Shown piece by piece: positions 60,382-64,000 of a DNA stretch of 64,000 bases. A program made the position numbers and the translations under genes. Each line of letters opens with the position of its first letter. Positions within the stretch are counted from its first letter, which is position 1. The notes below the pieces were generated by a model. It was not told the DNA's origin and searched no databases. It saw only the letters and a program-made list of their open reading frames with translations. The DNA comes from Roseateles noduli (GTDB lineage: Bacteria; Pseudomonadota; Gammaproteobacteria; Burkholderiales; Burkholderiaceae_C), in the NCBI GenBank assembly GCA_002205125.1, contig NIOE01000002.1:682001-746000 (forward strand), in the 5' to 3' direction.

Positions 60382-61410
60382 TCAGCGGGGCCGGCGCGCG
60401 AGCAGCTCGCGGTAGAAGGCTTCGATGCGCTCGGCCTGGCGCTCTGCGTCGAAACGGGCCAGGTCGTAAGTCCGCCGCTGCGGGCGCTCGGCAGCGGTGC
60501 GGGTGAGCGCCTCGGCCAGCGCGTCCACGTTCCCGCGCGGCAGCAGCGGCGTGCCGAACATGTCCGCGAGATGGGTGGCGCCCTCGCTGTCGCTGGCCAG
60601 CACGGGCAGGCCGGCGAACATCGCTTCCAGGAAGACCAGGCCGAAGGGCTCGCTGCGCGCCGCGCTGACGAAGACGTCGAAGGCGGCCATCCAGTCCTGC
60701 GGCCGGTCGGCGAAACCCGGCATCACGATGTCCGGGCCGGCGCGCTTGCGCAACCGCTCCCAGTCGCGTCCGTGGCCGACGATCGCCAGCCGCGCGTGGG
60801 CGGGGCGGGCCTGCTGCCAGGCGTCGATCAGCACCTCCAGCCCCTTGCTCTCCTCCACGCGTCCGAGCGCGCCGAAGAGCACATCGTCCGGCTTCAGGCC
60901 GAGCTCGGCCCGCAGGCGTTCGCGCGCGCCGGGCAGGGGCGGGCGCGGCGCGCTCCAGTTGTCGATCTGGACGCAGGGCAGCGTCGCCGGCACGTCGGCC
61001 AGCTGCCACGGCGCGATCGCGATCAGGCCGTCCAGCCGGGACTGCTGCTGACGCTTGTAGCGGATGTGCAGCGTGGAGACGCGCACCGTCGGACCGGACG
61101 ACAGGCCGTTCAACGCGCGGTTGGCCAGGCTCAGGTGGCCGTGGGCGACGTCCGGGCGCAGCTGGCGCAGGCGTTGTCTCACCGCCAGGAAACGCAGCGG
61201 CGCCCAGCCGCCGATCAACTGCACGTCGACGCGCGGATCGAGGCGATGCGCCAGGGCATCGGGTCGCGCCTCGCCGGCGGCGGCGGTGAGCAGCATCGTC
61301 ACCCGATGCCGGGGCGCCTGCAGGTTGGCCAGGTCGATCGCATAACGCTCGCTGCCCGCGAAGCGGTCGGTCAGCAGGACGTGGGCGACATGAAGGGGAA
61401 CATCAGTCAT
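60382..61410 (-). CDS. Glycosyltransferase family 4-like (GT-B)
   Basis: Seen: 342 aa; N-domain HVAHVLLTDRFAGSERYAID, RPDVAHGHLSLANRALNG; C-domain LFGALGRVEESKGLEVLIDA, the GT4-type catalytic segment EPFGLVFLEAMFAGLPVLAS and SEGATHLADMFGT. It probably adds one sugar to a lipid-linked or LPS glycan. Its start shares a base with the preceding stop (TGATG at 61408-61412), indicating coupling to the GT2 gene. A 147-bp gap separates it from glf. Confidence 0.85.
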   Translation of the reverse strand: MTDVPLHVAHVLLTDRFAGSERYAIDLANLQAPRHRVTMLLTAAAGEARPDALAHRLDPRVDVQLIGGWAPLRFLAVRQRLRQLRPDVAHGHLSLANRALNGLSSGPTVRVSTLHIRYKRQQQSRLDGLIAIAPWQLADVPATLPCVQIDNWSAPRPPLPGARERLRAELGLKPDDVLFGALGRVEESKGLEVLIDAWQQARPAHARLAIVGHGRDWERLRKRAGPDIVMPGFADRPQDWMAAFDVFVSAARSEPFGLVFLEAMFAGLPVLASDSEGATHLADMFGTPLLPRGNVDALAEALTRTAAERPQRRTYDLARFDAERQAERIEAFYRELLARRPR

Positions 61411-62516
61411 CAGATGGCGGATCGGCCCGAGGAGGTCGACCCCTCGCAGTCCGCGCGGCGCAGCCAGTGCCGCAGCCGCATGGCGCGCACGAACCAGCCC
61501 CGGCGCTTGTAGGCCAGGTCCAGGTCGCGCAGGGGGATGGGCGAGGCTTCCTCGAACGCCTCCCGGAACTTCGCCACCGCCTCGGCGCAGCCGTCGGGCA
61601 GCGCCTTGTCGGCCATGCGCGACGCGCCGATGAAGTTGCGCGCCGCGAAGTGCGCCCAGGCGAAGCGCGTCTCGTCGTCCAGCGGCGTGCCCGCCGCCGC
61701 GTCGCGCAGGTTCGCCAGCGCGTGGGCCAAGTGCTCCGCCTTGGTCACGTTGGGCGTGGCCAGGATGGAACCCGCCCGCTGTCGGTAGGCGACCCACACT
61801 TCCGGCTCGTACCAGACGCTGTCGGCCAGCAGGGCCAGGAAGGGCGTGGTGGCCATGTCCTCGAAGTAGCGGCCGACCGGGAAGCGCAACTGCTCGCCCC
61901 AGACGCTGCGTCTGGCGATCTTCGACCAGCTGTGCATCTGCCCGGCTTCGAAGAGGCCGCGCATCAGCAGCGACGGGTCGCGGATCACCTGGCGCGCCGG
62001 TCCGAAGAAGGTGCGCCGGTGCAGCTCGCCGCGCAGCCGGTGCTTGAGCTTCATCCGCTCGCGCAGCATGAAGAAGTCGCACAGCACCAGGGCCGGCGCG
62101 TGGCCGCGGACCACCTGGCGCAGCCGCGGGATGGCGCCGGGCATCAGGTAGTCGTCGGAGTCGACGAACCAGACGTAGTCGCCGCGCGCCGCCTGCAGCA
62201 TGGTGTTGCGGGCGCCGGAGAGTCCCTGGTTCTGCGCGTGGAAGAGGCCGTGCACCGTCACCGGACCGGCGGCATGCTCGGTCACCAGCGCGCGCACCAG
62301 GTCGTCGGAGCCGTCGGTGGAGCAGTCGTCCACCATCAACACCTCGACGCCGGCGTCCGCCTGCGCGAGGACCGAGTCCAGGCATTCGCGCAGGTAGTCC
62401 TTGACGTTGTGGACGGGGATGAGCACGGACAGCCAGGGCGCCGCTGCGCCGGCCGGAGCCGCCGCGCCTCCTGGGGGCCAGGCGGAAGGGGACGGGGACG
62501 GAAGGGGGCCGCTCAT
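61410..62516 (-). CDS. Glycosyltransferase family 2
   Basis: Seen: 368 aa; a Pro/Ala-rich leader of about 27 residues, then LSVLIPVHNVKDYLRECLDS, nucleotide-binding DDCSTDGSDDLV, NQGLSGARNTMLQAARGDYV and the DXD-type DSDDYLMPGA, then a WSKIARRSVWG and FPVGRYFEDMATTPFL region typical of the WcaA-like GT2 branch. Start ATG 62516 includes the low-complexity leader; an internal start near residue 28 is possible. Followed without gap by the GT4 gene. Confidence 0.87.
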   Translation of the reverse strand: MSGPLPSPSPSAWPPGGAAAPAGAAAPWLSVLIPVHNVKDYLRECLDSVLAQADAGVEVLMVDDCSTDGSDDLVRALVTEHAAGPVTVHGLFHAQNQGLSGARNTMLQAARGDYVWFVDSDDYLMPGAIPRLRQVVRGHAPALVLCDFFMLRERMKLKHRLRGELHRRTFFGPARQVIRDPSLLMRGLFEAGQMHSWSKIARRSVWGEQLRFPVGRYFEDMATTPFLALLADSVWYEPEVWVAYRQRAGSILATPNVTKAEHLAHALANLRDAAAGTPLDDETRFAWAHFAARNFIGASRMADKALPDGCAEAVAKFREAFEEASPIPLRDLDLAYKRRGWFVRAMRLRHWLRRADCEGSTSSGRSAI

Positions 62517-62526
62517 GGTGCGGAGC

Positions 62527-63309
62527 TCACTCGTGCCAGTGATCGGCGATCCAGGGCGCCGGCTTCGGGCGGCGCCAGTTGCCGTTGCTGCGGCCAGCCA
62601 GCGCGTCGGGCGGGTTCATGACGCCGTGGAAGATCAGGATGCGGGCGCCGTCCGGGATGAAGGGCGCCTGGAAGTAGTTCATCGGCCAGCGCGGGATGCT
62701 GTGGTACTTGAAGCTCGCGCACCAGCGGTCATCCCAGTACTTCAGCAGGCCCTTGCGGTGCATCTCGTCGGAGAGGTAGGCCTGCTCGTTGCGGAACTGC
62801 CCGCGGATCGCGTCGAACTCGCGCCGGAACTTGACCAGCACCTCGGGATGCGCGCCCAGCGTGAAGCGGTAGACCGAGGAGTTGCCGGTGATGCGCCAGG
62901 GGCGCTTCCAGTCGTGGATGATGAGGAACTCGCCCGGCTCCTCGAAGAACGGCGTGATGTCGTCGACGATGACGACGTCCAGGTCCAGGAACAGCGCCGT
63001 GCCGCGCAGGCCGTACTTCTGCACCAGGTCGTCGCTGAAGGTCGTCAGCTTGGTCCAGCCGCGCTCCGGGCTGCCCGGTGGCAGGTCCAGCGGCGGGATC
63101 GGCAGGCACTCGACCTCGGCCCGCACGCCTTCGCCGCGATCGGTCAGGCAGACGAAGCGGAAGTCGCCGCGCAGATGCCGGCGCACCATCGCGTAGAGGC
63201 GGTTGACGTACTCGGGGCCGTACTTGGTGCCCCACTTCATGCAGAGGATGACGCGGCCGCCGGCCGAGGGGTCAGGCGTTGCCGGGGTGGAGCTCATCGG
63301 GGTGGTCAT
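62527..63309 (-). CDS. Glycosyltransferase-like protein (GT-A type, uncharacterised)
   Basis: Not assigned to a named family. Seen: 260 aa; VILCMKWGTKYGPEYVNRLY, FRFVCLTDRGEGV, a DLD motif in ALFLDLDVVIVDDITPFFEE typical of metal-binding GT-A enzymes, NEQAYLSDEMHRKGLLKYWD, and ILIFHGVMNPPDAL with a late His as in GT8-type enzymes. Lies directly before the GT2 gene in the same leftward run. Confidence 0.72.
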   Translation of the reverse strand: MTTPMSSTPATPDPSAGGRVILCMKWGTKYGPEYVNRLYAMVRRHLRGDFRFVCLTDRGEGVRAEVECLPIPPLDLPPGSPERGWTKLTTFSDDLVQKYGLRGTALFLDLDVVIVDDITPFFEEPGEFLIIHDWKRPWRITGNSSVYRFTLGAHPEVLVKFRREFDAIRGQFRNEQAYLSDEMHRKGLLKYWDDRWCASFKYHSIPRWPMNYFQAPFIPDGARILIFHGVMNPPDALAGRSNGNWRRPKPAPWIADHWHE

Positions 63310-63312
63310 CGC

Positions 63313-64000
63313 TCAGAGCTCTTCGACGTGACGGGGAGGGTAGCTGTCCCAGCTGAGGCAGCCCGGACATTGCCAGAAATAGTGCTGCGACTCGAAGCCG
63401 CAGGCGGCGCAGCGGTAGCGCTGCAGCGGCCGCACGGCGCGTTGCAGCGCGGTGCCGACCAGCTGGGCTTCGTCGTCGTTGAGCGGCTGCTGGCGCGCCT
63501 GGCTCTGCTGCAGCAGTTGCGTCGCGGCCGACAGGGCCGGCTCCACGCGCAGGTGCTCGGTCAGGCGGCGGCGTTGCGCCTCGGGGGCGGGCTCCAGCAA
63601 CGCGATGGCCTGCAACAGTGCCATGCTCGGATGGCGGCGGTACTGGGCCTCGATCAGGGCCAGCGCCTGGGGCACCGTGCCGGTGGCCTGCGCGGCCTGC
63701 GCGTAGTCGCGCGCGACGAGGTTGAAGGCGTCGGGGTTGGCTCGCAGCAGATCGCCGTAGAGCCCCATCGCGCCGGCCTGGTCGCCCTGTCGGGCCAGCA
63801 TCTGGCCGAGCAGCACGTAGGCTCGCGCCGATTGCGGCGCGCGCTCGCGGGCCTGGTCCAGCCAGCGACGCGCCTGCGGCTCGTCCTGGCGGGCCTGCGC
63901 CTCCAGCGCCAGCTCGCACCAGTAGTTGGCGATGCGGCTGGCGAAGCTGCCGGTGCCGGTCGCTTCCAGCTGCTCGGAGACCTCGGCTGCCTTGGCCCAT
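63313..64000 (-). CDS. lapB: Lipopolysaccharide assembly protein LapB (5' end outside window)
   Basis: Tetratricopeptide membrane protein that governs LpxC turnover and LPS assembly. Seen: about 228 C-terminal codons; helical repeats WAKAAEVSEQLEATGTG, ANYWCELALEAQARQDEPQA, GQMLARQGDQAGAMGLYGDL and RANPDAFNLVARDYAQAA; the LapB rubredoxin-type zinc site YRCAACGFESQHYFWQCPGC followed by LSWDSYPPRH. The start lies beyond the right edge. It sits beside the glycosyltransferase block, consistent with an LPS region. Confidence 0.92.
   Translation of the reverse strand, partial: WAKAAEVSEQLEATGTGSFASRIANYWCELALEAQARQDEPQARRWLDQARERAPQSARAYVLLGQMLARQGDQAGAMGLYGDLLRANPDAFNLVARDYAQAAQATGTVPQALALIEAQYRRHPSMALLQAIALLEPAPEAQRRRLTEHLRVEPALSAATQLLQQSQARQQPLNDDEAQLVGTALQRAVRPLQRYRCAACGFESQHYFWQCPGCLSWDSYPPRHVEEL

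Overview
The window is 64 kb of GC-rich, densely packed chromosomal DNA. Its gene content points to a Burkholderiales betaproteobacterium, most like the Roseateles/Mitsuaria/Rubrivivax group (Sphaerotilaceae/Comamonadaceae). This placement is an inference from gene families, GC-rich codon use and repeat style, not from a marker comparison. I see no rRNA, tRNA, prophage, insertion sequence or CRISPR array. Both ends cut genes: a haem oxygenase at the left edge and lapB at the right edge.

Layout. 1-1.25 kb: bacteriophytochrome-type haem oxygenase (partial) and a divergent stand-alone receiver protein. 1.56-8.7 kb: a DctB/DctD-like sigma-54 two-component system facing livHMGF across an intergenic region with a textbook -24/-12 promoter and an upstream palindrome. 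8.8-13.2 kb: GNAT acetyltransferase, secreted alpha/beta hydrolase, OhrR/MarR-type regulator, SRPBCC membrane protein and methyltransferase. 13.3-17.6 kb: TonB receptor with a small DUF2946-like exported protein, a short signal peptidase I, and a GST. 17.8-22.1 kb: slyX, DUF885 protein, feoB and feoA (Fur box upstream). 22.5-30.9 kb: a nucleoside uptake and salvage cluster (BMP binding protein, ABC ATPase, two permeases, cytidine deaminase, purine nucleoside phosphorylase, deoC, deoA). 31-36.6 kb: galactarate/glucarate catabolism (garD, MFS transporter, 2,5-dioxovalerate dehydrogenase, kdgD) behind a promoter with an overlapping palindromic operator. 36.9-38.5 kb: a two-gene cassette of unknown function (76-aa peptide plus 469-aa helical protein). 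38.85-40.5 kb: DUF4874/DUF4832 lipoprotein. 40.6-44.9 kb: polar amino-acid ABC operon carrying an M14 deacylase. 45-51.5 kb: hydrolase, trhO, periplasmic PPIase and dnaE. 51.7-56.2 kb: patatin, EnvZ/OmpR-like pair and an exported intradiol-dioxygenase-like lipoprotein. 56.4-64 kb: msbA, four glycosyltransferase-type genes, UDP-galactopyranose mutase and lapB, an envelope polysaccharide/LPS block.

Functional themes. Most of the window is scavenging of small metabolites (branched-chain or similar amino acids, basic or acylated amino acids, nucleosides, aldarates, ferrous iron) plus envelope biogenesis. The nucleoside and galactarate clusters each read as complete pathways, from uptake to central metabolism. 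The most useful regulatory signal is the sigma-54 promoter between dctBD-like genes and liv. The best candidate for something undescribed is the peptide/469-aa protein cassette at 36.9-38.5 kb. A REP-like hairpin family occurs four times, each time exactly between convergently transcribed genes.
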